A stretch of 64,000 nucleotides of DNA from Gautieria morchelliformis (GCA_015179125.1 WHVA01000060.1:124001-188000), one strand, 5' to 3'. Shown: positions 9,101 to 20,798, counted from the stretch's first letter. Translations and numbers: made by a program. The notes: generated by a model not told the origin, from the sequence alone.

Positions 9101-10885
9101 AGGGAGAGGGACAGCCGGCTCCAGAACCGCAATCCTCGAGGGCAGAGCACACGGTCAAGAGAGTAGAAGGAGAGGAACAGTTAGTGAATGCTCATTTCTC
9201 ACCACTAGTAGCGGTAACAAAGACAGAGACTATTGAACCATACCCGAGCCCACTTGCAAACGTGTTTGCAGCTGTCACGACCGGAACAGAAGTGACCAGC
9301 GCACAAAGACACGCAGGTGTACAAAACATGGGTCAAGCTCCATGGGAACCACAGGTAGGTCATAAGAGCTCAAGCAGTTGTAGATGGTGGAGCAATGCAG
9401 AACACGATGTGTGCATCGAAGTGGGGCCAGTGGCAGAGACGCATGGCACCAAAAAGGACCTCAGAGGTGACACTGAGAGTAGCGGACAACCACAAGATCA
9501 GATCAGAAGGCTGCTGGGTCGGAGAGGTCACAGTAGCCAACGTCATGAAAACCCAGAGCTTCGAGATATTCGAATCAAACGGAGCCTTTGAAGTAATCCT
9601 GGGGAAGCCGTGGCTGCAGGCGGTCAAAGCGAGGCACGATTACGAAGCGGACGAGCTCACGATTGAAGGGGGAGACAAGACAGCCACCATAGGGAACACA
9701 CTAGAAGAGAGCAACGCAGAAGAGGAGGATCAAGGGAGACAGACGAGAGAGAGGGACCGATGGAAGAGGGACAGAGTACATCTGGAAGTGAGCCTCTGAC
9801 AAGAAGCCACGAGAATAAACACCCTCAGTGCAGAAGAGATCGAGAGAGAGACAAAGCCGACGAGGAGGCAGACGCTAAGCACAGAAGGGGAGAAAGGGAG
9901 GGACAAGGAGAACCTGAAGGATGAGTGGAGGCGGGGAGAAACAGAGACAGAGAATGCAAGGAGGGCCAAACGAGAATCGCTAAACTGCATCAAGAAGGCC
10001 TTCAGGATCGGCAAGCGGATGGACGAATGGGCAAGGGACCAGGACACGCTAAGTACCGATGGAAGCACACCCATCTATCTGACAAAGGACTCCACAGGGA
10101 AAGCACACGAGAACAGCAGAAGAACAAAAGACCCATTCGGACCGCACAGAATACAGGAAATAACAAGCAAGATTACCGTCGGACCAGACCTTGAGGAAGC
10201 ACAATGAGAAGTAATCCTAGATTTAGTAAAGGAGTTCGCTGACATCTTCGCACTCCCACTCTCAGAGGTCTTCCCGGTCGACTTCACCACACACAAGCTG
10301 CACGTCGACCCGACAGTCACACTACCCAAGAAGATCCACCAAAAACCAGTCACAGCAGCACAAAAAGAATGGTATGACAACATCCTCACAGACATGGAGG
10401 AGGCGAACATCATCCAAAAGGTCCCGTCGGAGTTCATCAAATGCCTAAGCAGCACGAACCTCACACCGAAGGAGGCAGGTAAGACGGGAATGACCAGAGA
10501 GGCCGTCCTGAGGAGATGCAATGAGCAGTGCGCGAAGTACAGGCTTGGACCGTTCTGGGAGGAGGTCGGGGAAGACGGACAGGACAAACCCTCAGACTGG
10601 GTAGTCGAGACAGAGGCGGAAGGCCCACAACAACCGGTCAGGAAATGGAGGGTCTGCCACGCGTTCCTAGCCCTCAACAGAGCCACCGCCATACCACCAT
10701 TCCCAGCGGGAGACCTGAAGACCAAACAGGAACAGGTAGCAGGGAAACGGTGGGCCAGCGTCATCGACCTAGCGGCAGGCTCCTATGCGGTCAAAATGCA
10801 CGAGGATGCTATCCCCTACACAGCATTCTACGTGGAAGGGCGAGGATACTACGTATACCTGCGCATGCCATTTGGACTAACAGGA

Positions 10886-11620
10886 TGATAAGAGATACTC
10901 TGTATGTGTTTAGGTTTCGTATAGAGATGTGATTCAAACTTCGAGGGAAGCTGAATCGAATAGAGGTCTGATTGCTGAGGGAAGTACATATACTGTGGGA
11001 ACTATTTCGGTTGGAAATCTCGAGGCGATGGGGAGGTAAAACTACTGTTATTCGTGTTTAACAATTACATTTGTTGGTACTATTTGACTACTGGGAAAAG
11101 ACTCGGTGTCGACGCGTTACGTGCGATTTGTGATGCAGGAATATAGGGGGATGTGGTGTGGAGTCTGGGGCGAACCCTCAAGTGAATGGTACAAGGGAAT
11201 ACTAAGAGTTTGTTGTACACAAGGCGGTGGTGTGGAGGGACATGTGCGTGATATATAGGAGAAATCGTGGGGCTGCGGTCGGAGCCGCTCAGGGACGATC
11301 GTATGTATATCGTGTCTTGGTTGCAACTGAATTGGTGCCTAAGCGGGGATCTGTGCCTCGGGTCAGTCTCTCGATCAAGATTGATGGGATCGACATATGT
11401 AATGTGATGGTGACCGGCTTGGCGTGCCCTGTGCGCGTGCGTGATAATGTATTGGTCCGGCGTCGTGTGTATACGAGTCAGAGGGTTTGGGGATATCTTC
11501 ATGTGTCTGAGAGTGGACACGGGCATGGGTTTTTGGGAAGTGTGTGGCTCGGTTATGTCAGTGTGTCTTAGATATGGATCTGGGTGATGTCATTACTGTC
11601 GTTACTTGATTATCATAACA
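10886..11620 (-). repeat. 3' LTR of the Copia element
   Basis: On the minus strand it begins TGTTATGATAATC and ends TCTTATCA, about 735 bp, directly after the polypurine tract. No second copy is present in the window. Confidence 0.7.
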
Positions 11621-11627
11621 CTCCCCC

Positions 11628-13536
11628 TCAAACTCGATGCACTCCTAGCATCGCTAGGATGTTGAGATGTTTGCGAGGAGATAGTGGCTTCGTGAGGACG
11701 TCGGCGGGGTTGTCAAGTGTCTTTACGTAGTGTAGTTTGATATTTCCCGCGTCGATCTGTTCCTTTGTGTAGTGATAATGCACGTCGATGTGTTTCGTTC
11801 GGCTGCTATTGGCATCGTTGGTTAAGAAAGCGATGGCGGACTGATTGTCAGTGAATATTGGGATAGGTGTGAAGTCGTGTTGGAAATCTTTCCCCAGTTT
11901 GATGAGCCATATCCCTTCCGCCGATGCAAACGACCCTGCTACCACCTCGGACTCCATGGTCGATCGACTGACGAGACCCTGTTTCTTCGATGCCCAGGAT
12001 ATGGGTGCACTGTTGAAAGTGAATGCCCATCCCATGGTTGACTTTCGGTCATTTCGATCGCCCGCGAAATCCGCATCCGTGTATCTGGCTAGATTGTGAG
12101 CGTATCCCACAGCTCCTTCCCCTTCTCTGACGTACAGTATTCCATACTCTCTCGTGTTCAACAGGTAACGCAATATCCTCTTGGCGGCTTCCCAGTGAGT
12201 GACGTTTGGCTTTGATGAATATTGTGCACATTTATTGACAGCGTATGCGATGTTGGGTCGAGTGGCAACGGCGCAGTAATTGAGGCTGCCTACGATGGAT
12301 GTATGTGTAATCGATGATGTCGTTGGGGATGGTGGAGACTTGTAACTCGATGTTGGGGTCCATTGGTGAGTTTATGGCGCGTCCGGATGTTATTTCGAAT
12401 CGTTTTGACACCGTATTGATGAATGCGGGCTGTGAGATGTGGATTGTGCCACGTTCACGTTCCCTGACGATCTGTATACCGAGTAGCCACGTCGGATCCC
12501 CCAAATCTTGGATATCAAAGCTCCCCCTGATTGCAGTGACCATCCCCTCCATAGTGGTTAATGAATTCGACGCTAGGAGTCCGTCATCCACGTACCATCC
12601 TGCGATTTCGACTGTGTTTCCCTCTCCGAATTTGAAAAATACTGTGTTATCCGCCTCCCCTGCTTTAAATCCTATCCTCTCCATCTCTTTTCTCAGAGTC
12701 CCGTGCCATACCCTTCCTGACTGCTTGAGGCCGTATATTCCTTTGTTGAGTTTACACACTAGATTTTCCTCCCCCGACTTGGCGAAACCTTCCGGCTGTC
12801 GCATGTATACTGTATCCTCGAGCTTTCCGTTGAGGTATGCTCCCTTCACGTCTATGTGTTGTAGTTCCAGGTCGAACTTGCACGCGAGTGCTAGGATGAC
12901 TCTGATAGAGGTGAGTCTGATCGTAGGAGAATAGGTTTCTTGGAAGTCGATTCCTGGTACTTGTGAGTAGCCTTGAGCGACGAATCTGGATTTGAACTTA
13001 TCGACCTCCCCCCTGTTGTCCCTCTTTACTTGAAATGTCCATCGGCTTCCTACGACGTTCGCCTCGGCTGGTTTCTCGACTAGCTTCCACGTGTTGTACC
13101 CCATCAGTAGGTCGTACTCATCTTGGCATGCTTTCCTCCATCTCTCTGCATTCTCTGACTTCATTGCCTCTTTGTAGCTCACTGGCTCGTCCTCCGCTAA
13201 TACCACGAATCCTGCCTCTGTCTCCTCAAGTTCTCTCCTCCCGTATGCCATTGCTGCTACTTCAGTGAGTAGTGCGGCGTGTCTCCTGCCTCTTCCATAG
13301 TTCGTGTTTGACGGGTTCATCCAGGGTCCCTTCAGGAATTCCTTCGGTGCTATGTCCTCACCCTCTCCCCTTCCTGTGTTCGTTCCTGACCCCTCCGCTT
13401 GCTCTTCCGGTTCGGCTTCTGTGTCGAAACTCTCCGCGCGTAACTCCCCCTCTCCTACGTCCAGTCTCGCCTCTATCACCTCTCCCTCTCCCTCTTCGTC
13501 AGTGTCCATTGCATTGTCGTATGTCAGGGGTGGCAT
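11628..13536 (-). pseudogene. Copia reverse transcriptase and RNase H
   Basis: Recognisable Copia blocks: WKLVEKP, a fingers region with FKSRFVAQGYSQ, the palm with HIDVKGAYLNG, the YVDD catalytic box and LGIQIVRE. RNase H follows with YTDADFAGD, SRSTMESE and ADVLTKPL. The protein is divided into at least two frames and is part of a fossil element. Confidence 0.85.
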
Positions 13537-13665
13537 CTCATCATCGTTGTCGTCGATCAGTGGGTTGGTCTCAGGTTGTGATGGGTGGGAGAATGTGGGG
13601 AGCTTTCCGTCGACTACCCAGAGCTGTGGGGTTTCGTCTTCATCGGTGATGTGTAGTGTGGTACG

Positions 13666-14699
13666 TTAGATTTGTTTTAGTTCGTTGAAAACTACATCCC
13701 GAGCTTTCATTAGTGTTTGGGTGCGTGGTATCCACACCTTGTACGCTTTTGAGTCATCAAAATATCCGACGAAAATCCCCTCAGTTGATTTGTAGTCACC
13801 TTTCCTCCTTGTGTCCTTCGGGATCAATGCCCAGCATTTGGAGCCGTATATGCACAGCCAATCAAGTCTGGGCTTTGTTTTCAATAAGGCCTCGTAAGGT
13901 GACATATCGATTTTGCTGTGTAGCATTCGGTTTTTCACGAAGTTCATTGTGTGAATACCGGATACCCAGAATCGACTCGTGAGGCCGGCGTCGTGCTGCA
14001 ACATGAGTGTGCCTTCCTGGAGTGTCCTGTTGTATCTCTCTGCGACTCCATTATGTTCAGGTGTGTGAGGAGTTGTTGTTTCATGAACGATTCCAAGCTC
14101 ACTGCACAGTTCCTTGAACTCTCCCCCCATGTATTCCACCCCGTTATCCGTTCTGATTCTCTTCACATCGACTCCCCTCTGCTTCTTCAACCACGCCAGG
14201 TATTCCTTGAACGAATTGGTAACTGTTCTGCATTCCTTGTTCTTCAGGAAGTCCACTTTGACGTATCTAGTGGCGTGATCGATCCAGATGACGAAATATT
14301 TGAAACCGCCGACTGAGGTTTCGAAGGGGCCGCATAGATCTGAGGAAATGATGTCGCCGATCGATTCTGGAAGGTCTTCGATGTTTTTGAATGGTAAGCG
14401 GGTCTGTTTTCCGAAAGGACAATCAGTGCAGGGACTCAGCTCCTGTCCTGCACTCAGCTCTGGTAACCTGACCCCGGTCTGTTGCTTTGACATCTTCTCG
14501 ATTATCGAGATTCCGGTATGTGCTAGTCTTCGGTGCCACAGATACATCGGGTCGTGTTCCTTTGAATAAACGGCAGCTTCTGGTTCCGGTTTCATGGACA
14601 CCTGCGCGATGTAGGCATACAGATCGTTTATTCTTGTACCTTTAGCGATCCCATCCACCCTGAACGCGACCTCGCCTCTTCCAGAGCCCGAGATTTCGT
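13666..14699 (-). pseudogene. Copia integrase
   Basis: It shows the pre-integrase block (WHRRLAHTGISIIEKM), a zinc-finger CTDCPFGKQ and the integrase core with DLCGPFETS, RTDNGVEYMGGEF and EHNGVAERYNRT. The same minus-strand frame stays open to about 15120, but beyond 14700 it is only the complement of the Gypsy fragment there. Confidence 0.82.
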
Positions 14700-14700
14700 T

Positions 14701-15268
14701 GTGGTACTCAACGACCTTCACCAGCACCTCCGAGAGAACATTTCCACTGCCCAAAAGAGATATCAAACCTCCGCCGATCGGAAACGCCTTCCGCAACCGG
14801 CATTCGAGATAGGCGACAAAGTCTTTGTCAAAGCCGAAAACTTCCGCACCACTCGCCCCTCGAAGAAGCTCTCTGAAAAATACCTTGGCCCTTATGAGAT
14901 CATCGCTAAGGCCGGCAGTCGTTCTTTCACTCTCAGACTTCCTGACAATATGTGCACAGTACACCCGGTATTCCACGTCTCCATGCTTGAGCCTGCAGTT
15001 CCAAATACAGTTCCAAATCGAGAACAACCTCTGCCTCCACCAGTGATCATCGACGGAGAACTGGAATATGAGATCTCGGAAATTCTTAACTCCAAGCTCG
15101 ACAGACGATACTGATGCCAACTCCAGTACCTAGTCAAGTGGGCAGGCTACGAAAACACCGAAGAGACTTCCTGGATTTCTGCCACAGAACTAGATCACGC
15201 CTCTGACCTCATCTCTGATTTTCACAAGACATATCCTGATAAGCCTGGTCCCATTTCCGCGCCATAGT
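14701..15268 (+). pseudogene. Chromovirus integrase C-terminus and chromodomain
   Basis: The first part has the typical integrase tail (GDKVFVKAENFRTTRPSKKL, SEKYLGPYEI, VHPVFHVSMLEP). It is followed by a chromodomain with YLVKWAGYENTEETSW (near 15123-15170). Chromodomains in this position are the hallmark of chromoviruses and are thought to direct insertion to chromatin marks. It is a fossil fragment. Confidence 0.85.
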
Positions 15269-15396
15269 CATTTCCGATCCCACTTCCAATACCCCCATTG
15301 ATTCTTACAGTTCTCAAGTCACAAGTCAAATCCGATTAATTTCCGTTACACTATTTTCCGACACTCCAAGAAATTATTTACAAGTACTTTTGACAC

Positions 15397-16656
15397 CTAC
15401 TCCTCCCTCATTGTCTCCACCTCGCCCTCGTTCTCCGCTTCCAACTCTTTTTCCGCATGTCCCACCTCAACATTCACCAACTCGGTTTCCACCCTTTCCC
15501 TCGTTTCCGACCTCTCGCTCGGACCCACTTCCGCCCCATTCCCCTGCTCCCGCAGTCCATTCAGTCCCAGACCAAATCGTTCCACCACCACATTTCCCAC
15601 GTCAACTGTTCCAGGACTGTGGACATGACAGTCATCTGGTTCTGTATCGACAGAACCTGATGCTGCTGAATTTCCGCCATGTCCAGCATGATATCCCGGA
15701 TTTCTGCTTGTGTTTTCCGCATCGCCCTCAACAACCCGGCAATGTCGGTGAGTGGATAGGACATTGTGAAGCGATTTAACACCGCTGCCTCCGAGGTTCC
15801 GGTCACCGGAAATGCTTCCCTGGACTTTTTCCCACTCGGTCCCAGTTTCGACTTAGGGATTTCAGGCCCCTCGGTATCGACCTTTCGCCTCTTTCATTCC
15901 ACCCTCGCGGCACATCCGTCCACGACGCAGCGCCTCTTCTTGTCCCGGCACTGCTCGCACGAAGTCTCCCACGGGTTACTGGACCAGACGCAGTCTAGGC
16001 CTTTAGACTTGCATGGGTCGCATGGAGCCTTCTCTTCTTCACTGTCCCTTGTTTTCCGCTTCTTCGTCGCAGGATTTTCCAGTCCTAGGTCCCTTAACTC
16101 CAGCATCCAAGCCAGTTTGTTTTTCCTGGCCTGTTGGAACTCATCCACCCTCTGTTTTCGTTCCGCAATGACATTCAACGTGGGGGCGACTTCTTTTTGT
16201 TTCCCCTTGCCCTCTGGGGATGGCGTACTTTCCACTGTGCTTCCGAGTCTGATTTGGACTTGGATTCAATGATTTTCTAGAAGGATTTTCCATTAAATAC
16301 CCAGAACTCTCTGCATAACCTTTCCGACTCACCCGTTGTTTTCCCGCCTTCTCCGTGGCGGCCTTGTCCTCCGCAGCTTTTTTGGCCGCATCCCGTTTCC
16401 GCTTCTCCTCGCGGATATGCGCCTCCTCCTCGCGGCGTTCACGGTCTTTCTTCTCCTTCTCCTTCCATTCCTGGTCCTGGCGTTCTTTCTCCTTGTGCTC
16501 CTTCCCCTTGCGCTCCTCCTCCAATCGCTCCTTCTCCTTCCACGCAGCTTCCTCGGCCACTTGTTTTTCCGCCAGCTCCTTCTGCGCAAGCATGTCGGCA
16601 AAATATTTTTTCATCTCAGCGCTGGACATTTTGGAGAAGTTGGTTTGGGAGTCCAT
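15397..16656 (-). pseudogene. Antisense coiled-coil / cysteine-cluster reading frame inside the chromovirus
   Basis: Minus-strand coding-like sequence lies between the chromodomain and the 3' LTR, opposite to the element's own genes. From its start (MDSQTNFSKMSSAEMKKYF, 16656) it has a long Lys/Glu/Arg coiled coil, then CDPCKSKGLDCVW and CEQCRDKKRRCVV (near 16025-15925). These resemble the spacing of fungal Zn2Cys6 clusters without matching it exactly. A further amphipathic segment lies at 15806-15561. The sequence is spread over several frames, so it is broken or spliced. Host-derived cargo or an element-encoded accessory protein are both possible. Confidence 0.55.
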
Positions 16657-16777
16657 GATGGATCAAGACGAAGATGTGTTTCTCTTCCCACCTATCTTTC
16701 GAACTCCAACGTGTTTGTTCACAGGTCACGTGATCCAACTTGTGGTCTCGTGGGGCTCAACCTTAGAAGGGAGATAC

Positions 16778-17371
16778 TGTTACGGCCATGCATTTCCAAT
16801 TTCCGACCTTCAGTTCTGCACACATTCCGCCCCTCCAATAGTTCCAACATTCCGCCCCTTGTTCTACTCCCTTGTTCTTTCGACTATTACTCGGACCCAC
16901 CGGACCCGCTTCAATGTTCATCAAGATCATATGTCCGGTCACCCTTGTAGTTCGTTGTCAGATATGTTTTCCGACCCCTTGTTCTTTTGCCATTGTTTTA
17001 CCTTACCCTGAACCCCCCTTGTAGTCCCATTGTTCCCAATTAGTTAGTTCCCACGTATGTCTACCCGACTTCCACTCCCCCCGGAATTTGCTTAGTACTA
17101 CCTCATTACATGTTGTCTCAGCTCTTTTTATAAAAGCCTCTCATGTATGTCTGTCATTCTGCAATCAGATAATCACCTTCGATACTTGATTTCCTTCGCT
17201 TCATCTCCTGTCCTTAGCACAGCAAGTATAGCAAGACCTCTGCCTCTCCGCCTTCCGTCTTCCACCTTCCGCCTCAGTTCCGACTCAAGTTCTGACTAAC
17301 TCTTAGTTCAATACTTTCCGACTTCTGACCCATTTCTGAAATACTTAGGATGATAGTTCATTGGGGGCGCA
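16778..17371 (+). mobile_element. 3' LTR of the chromovirus, first part
   Basis: It begins TGTTACGGCC after the polypurine tract and matches 4012 onward, with a small local duplication (TTCCGCCCCT twice) not present in the 5' LTR. It is interrupted after GCGCA (17367-17371) by a minus-strand solo LTR and continues at 24851-24886. Confidence 0.82.
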
Positions 17372-17893
17372 TGTCAAGATTGGTTTTTAGGCGTTAATAT
17401 CGTGTATTAGTGAACACAGTGAATGCCCGAATGACTTGTGCGAATAAGTATGCCATTCAGCGAATACGTGAACCAATGAATGTTCACAAGATAGGAGGGT
17501 TGCCCGAACAGGGCGCGCCCTATCTACAGTCGTAGCGAAATGGCCCGTGGCACTTGACGATACAATGTGCAAGGTGTCACAGAAGGGCTGTCTAAGTAGC
17601 GACAATCCCTTCGCCAACAGCGCAGAAAATAGTTCGAAGGCTAAGGTAACGAAGATGAAGTATGAGAACTCACCAGTGATGCCTAAGTCCTCTGCTGGTC
17701 GAAGATAGACATCTCCAAGAGAAGGCTCAAGACGATGATCACAGTGAGGTCAAGTTTGCACAAGATGGACGACGTATGATAATTGAACTGGGGAATATAC
17801 ATGCGAATGTAAACTACTTATATCGAATGCTCGTAAGGTATCAGCGAATAGGAAAGAGGCTGTCACGAGTCAGGGTTGGATAGGGGTGCGCAG

Positions 17894-18054
17894 TGGAGCG
17901 TGAGAGGCGAAGGGTTGTGGACCCATGTAGACTCAGAGGGACACACAGGGGCGTGGGAGCAGATACCACCCATGTAACACAGTAGATAGCGACCATCACC
18001 ACACTGGATACTTCGGAAGGGTTTCCGTTCCTCAGTGCAGGTCATACTTCCCCA
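17894..18054 (+). repeat. 5' LTR of element B (161 bp)
   Basis: It runs from TGGAGCGTGAG to ACTTCCCCA. This is unusually short for a Ty3/Gypsy LTR. The two differences from the 3' LTR fall at CpG positions, as expected from deamination of methylated cytosine. Confidence 0.9.
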
Positions 18055-18056
18055 CG

Positions 18057-18066
18057 TGGTGACACC
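18057..18066 (+). other. Primer-binding site of element B
   Basis: TGGTGACACC starts two bases after the LTR and is complementary to a tRNA 3' end GGTGTCACCA. The same ten bases occur at the same place in element A. Confidence 0.65.
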
Positions 18067-18336
18067 GAGGGCATTCGACAGTCAGACATACAGAGACAGA
18101 GCTCATATACACTACAATGGGTCAACGAGCTAAGAAAACAACAACCTCGCAGATACGGGCTACAGGACAGGGAGGAGTACAACAGAAGGAAGACAGAGCT
18201 ATCCAAATGTCACGGGTACACAGCGACCTCGACCAGCAGCGAAGCATCGCCGACAATCTCATCAGTAATCCTCACAACATCGGACGAACGAGAGGACACA
18301 ACCACAGAGCGGAAAGACACACATGGAACCGAACCC

Positions 18337-19605
18337 GTGGCACCAGCCAAACCAACGGTCAGAGCCTTCTATGGGGATTACAGAGATGGAGAGAAACCGC
18401 ACGCGTGGCTGCAGAGTTTCGAAACGGAGACCAACATGGTAGGGTATGACGAGGCAAAGAGGACAGAACTGTTCACGGGACTGATGACTCTGGACGAGGA
18501 GGCCGGTGACTGGTGGGAAAGCCTAGGCAACACAATCGACAAGACAGACTGGATAGAGATTGTGCGAGTGTTTGGGAAGAGGTGGCCGAGGCCGAAGAAG
18601 ACAGGGAACGAGAGAGACATCAAGAAGTTCCAACTCGCGGAACTAGAGCTCAGAGCAGAAGACATAGGAACGATGGTAGAGCACAGAGGGAGGAAGGTCC
18701 CAGCACATCACGCTTATGCGGAAGAAGCCCTGACGCTAGGAACAGCGATAGGAGACGTGTCAGGCCTACTCATAGACGACGTGAGGAAACGCCTACCGGA
18801 TGCAGTATGCAGACTCATCGCGAACGAGACATACGGGAACTGGGAAGAATTCCACGACAGCCTGCTAGCGATCCACATGACAGTGCTAATGGAGGCGAAA
18901 CGGGACGCGGACATCCTAGCGCACCTGGTACAGACCATGGGGAACAAGAGCCTGAACAGCAACACGAACGTGCCAACGGCGCAGCCCATAAGACCATGGA
19001 CTAACTACACACAATACGCACCGACGCCCACACAGACCAGACAACCCAATACACCAGCAACCCCGCAGCAACAACTGAACTTCCGAACGCTGACGACCAG
19101 AACAACCCCAGAGACGCCACAGACACAGCAGATACCGACAAGACAAGGAGTAGGGACACGCCCAACATTCTCACTGTCCAACCCCTTTATGACACCGATG
19201 AGGAACCAGACGCAGGGCGACATCGCACAGCCCACCTACAACATATCCCTCTATGACATATGGCGCCCGTTTCCAGCATCGCTAGCAGGCCAAGCAGCAT
19301 ATGAGAAGGCTATCACAGAGTGGAAGAAGCGATTCGAAGGCACGAGAGCTATGCTAGAAAACCCTTTCCCACTGAGACCCGGCGGCTCGTATCTGGACGG
19401 GCGGGAGTGCTTCCAATGCGGACTGAAAGGCCACCTCTCAAGAGACTGCCAGGAACCACCGGAGAGAAGAGTACCACCGGAAGAGAGAGAATGGAGAGCC
19501 AATTACGCAGCGATCAGGAACCAACAACGCCAAGCCCAGAGACCGACGATGATAGCACATGTAGAGGAAGAAGGACAGGGAAATGGAGTGGAGCTGTCCG
19601 GATAG
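18337..19605 (+). CDS. Element B gag (capsid and nucleocapsid)
   Basis: An open frame of 422 codons. The N-terminal half is the helical capsid-like region (FYGDYRDGEKPHAWLQSFET, WWESLGNTIDKTDWI, FGKRWPRPKKTGNE) typical of Gypsy gag. A Thr/Gln/Pro-rich linker precedes the zinc knuckle CFQCGLKGHLSRDC (near 19411). Similar coding sequence is visible upstream from about 18118. The following pol frame overlaps the end, which is common in this family. Retroelement gag has no host function here that I can see. Confidence 0.85.
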   Translation: MAPAKPTVRAFYGDYRDGEKPHAWLQSFETETNMVGYDEAKRTELFTGLMTLDEEAGDWWESLGNTIDKTDWIEIVRVFGKRWPRPKKTGNERDIKKFQLAELELRAEDIGTMVEHRGRKVPAHHAYAEEALTLGTAIGDVSGLLIDDVRKRLPDAVCRLIANETYGNWEEFHDSLLAIHMTVLMEAKRDADILAHLVQTMGNKSLNSNTNVPTAQPIRPWTNYTQYAPTPTQTRQPNTPATPQQQLNFRTLTTRTTPETPQTQQIPTRQGVGTRPTFSLSNPFMTPMRNQTQGDIAQPTYNISLYDIWRPFPASLAGQAAYEKAITEWKKRFEGTRAMLENPFPLRPGGSYLDGRECFQCGLKGHLSRDCQEPPERRVPPEEREWRANYAAIRNQQRQAQRPTMIAHVEEEGQGNGVELSG

Positions 19606-20798
19606 GAGAGGCACGAACGGCTCGAAGCGGACAGACCTCACAGCAACCAGGGAAGAGGAACGAGAGGGAGGACATCACTCAGCTAGACACCCAGCCCGAA
19701 CAACATGTGACGCTAGACGAAAGAGACACGATTGACCCATACTCGAGTCCCATAGAGAATATCTTCGCGGCAATAGCAACACAATCGGACAGAGTAAGAG
19801 ACGAAGGACCCAGCCAGGTATATAGAAGATGGGTCAAACTCACAGGAAGACAAGGCCGGATCGTAAGAACGAGAGCAGTGATAGACGGAGGAGCGATGAG
19901 AAACACGATATGCAGCTCGAAGTGGAGGGAATGGGAACACAGACTGGGACCGAAGACAGAATCGGATACCACGCTGAGGGTAGCAGACAACCACAGGATC
20001 AAATCCAAGGGAAGATGGAAAGGCGAGGTCACAGTAGCAGAAGTCCCCAGAGAACAGAGCTTCGAGATATTCGAATCCAACGGCTCTTTCGACATCATAC
20101 TAGGGAAGCCATGGCTACAAGCAGTGGAAGCGATACACGAATACGGACCTGACCAAATAACCATTGGAAACAGAGACAAGACAGCGACCATCACGAACAC
20201 GGGAGAAGACAAGGAGACAGAAGCGGAGAAGGAGACGGAAGCACCACCACAGAGAGAGGAAGCGAACAAGAGGACGAAGGAAAGGAGGCGACTGGAGAGA
20301 AGCATGAGAAAAGAAGCGACGACAATAGGGAGTATGACAGAGGAAGAGAGATGGCAGGAGAGCGAGCGGACAGAACACACCGAAACACAATTCACAATGG
20401 AACGAGATGGGGAGGAAGAAGGGGAAAAGACAAGACAGACGGAAGAGGGAGAGGAAGGAGAGCCAGGCCCACAAACGGCAAACGAAGGAAAGGAGACACA
20501 GAACGAGAGGCGACAGGAACACAGACGGAAACAGGAATCCATAGAGCGGATCAGAACGGGATTAGCTATCAGAAGGAAGCTCAACGCAATGACGGAGGAA
20601 CAGGAGAGAACAGAAGGACAGGAGAGTGGACTCATCGGGGCGATACACAGCGAGACCGGAAGCAGGAGGAACGAGGCATACAAAAGAAGCGACAGGAAAC
20701 GCCACCCCTTCAGACCAGACCGAGTCAAAGAGATAACGGAGAAGATCAACGTAGGCCCAGACTTGGACATAACCAAAGAGAAGCCGTATTCAACTTAG
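19605..20798 (+). CDS. Element B protease-like region and charged linker
   Basis: This frame is open from about 19320 to 20798, and the part after gag is the meaningful one. It contains RTRAVIDGGAMRNTICSSKW, consistent with a retropepsin active site of the form D-G/S-G-A. It continues through LRVADNHRIKSKGRW and FDIILGKPWLQAV. A long Glu/Arg/Lys-rich linker leads towards reverse transcriptase. Cellular role: particle maturation, by family knowledge. Confidence 0.65.
   Translation, partial: GEARTARSGQTSQQPGKRNEREDITQLDTQPEQHVTLDERDTIDPYSSPIENIFAAIATQSDRVRDEGPSQVYRRWVKLTGRQGRIVRTRAVIDGGAMRNTICSSKWREWEHRLGPKTESDTTLRVADNHRIKSKGRWKGEVTVAEVPREQSFEIFESNGSFDIILGKPWLQAVEAIHEYGPDQITIGNRDKTATITNTGEDKETEAEKETEAPPQREEANKRTKERRRLERSMRKEATTIGSMTEEERWQESERTEHTETQFTMERDGEEEGEKTRQTEEGEEGEPGPQTANEGKETQNERRQEHRRKQESIERIRTGLAIRRKLNAMTEEQERTEGQESGLIGAIHSETGSRRNEAYKRSDRKRHPFRPDRVKEITEKINVGPDLDITKEKPYST

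Larger units (their letters stand above)
4772..10885 (+). mobile_element. Ty3/Gypsy element A, short-LTR lineage, broken
   Basis: The 5' LTR (4772-4962, TGGAGCAG...CTGCTCCA, about 191 bp) is followed by a primer site and gag from 4998. Gag continues in pieces around two inserted LTRs (5448-6719 and 6833-8135). Next come a zinc knuckle (CFQCSLRDHLARECRE, near 8908), a retropepsin-like segment near 9380-9640, and the first part of reverse transcriptase (10200-10885, ending RMPFGLTG). A Copia LTR begins at 10886 and no 3' half or 3' LTR is present. The proteins parallel those of element B but are clearly diverged. It is broken in several places and is old. Confidence 0.85.
10886..14699 (-). mobile_element. 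Ty1/Copia element, minus strand, 5' end missing
   Basis: Read on the minus strand the parts are integrase (14699-13666), reverse transcriptase and RNase H (13536-11628), a purine tract (GAGGGGGAGTG) and a 3' LTR (11620-10886). The order integrase before reverse transcriptase defines Copia. It inserted in the reverse transcriptase of element A. No 5' LTR, gag or protease is present, and its left end (14699) abuts chromovirus sequence. It is broken. Confidence 0.88.
14700..16777 (+). mobile_element. 3' part of the chromodomain Ty3/Gypsy element
   Basis: It holds the end of integrase and a chromodomain (14701-15268), a spacer, an antisense reading-frame block (15397-16656, minus) and a polypurine tract (AGAAGGGAGATAC, 16765-16777) just before the 3' LTR. 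It is the partner of the 5' LTR at 4012. The gag, protease, reverse transcriptase and most of integrase are absent. Confidence 0.8.

Noticed and set aside
14700-15120. Minus-strand extension of the Copia integrase frame over 14700-15120
   Set aside because: This part is the exact complement of a plus-strand Gypsy integrase tail and shows no Copia similarity; the frame is open by chance.
16336-17011. Plus-strand Leu/Ser-rich frames at 16336-17011
   Set aside because: They are the complement of the antisense Lys/Glu coiled coil and run into the LTR.
19679-20776. Long minus-strand Ser/Leu-rich frame opposite element B
   Set aside because: It is a shadow of the charged linker in pol; it has no recognisable motif and the plus strand is clearly coding.
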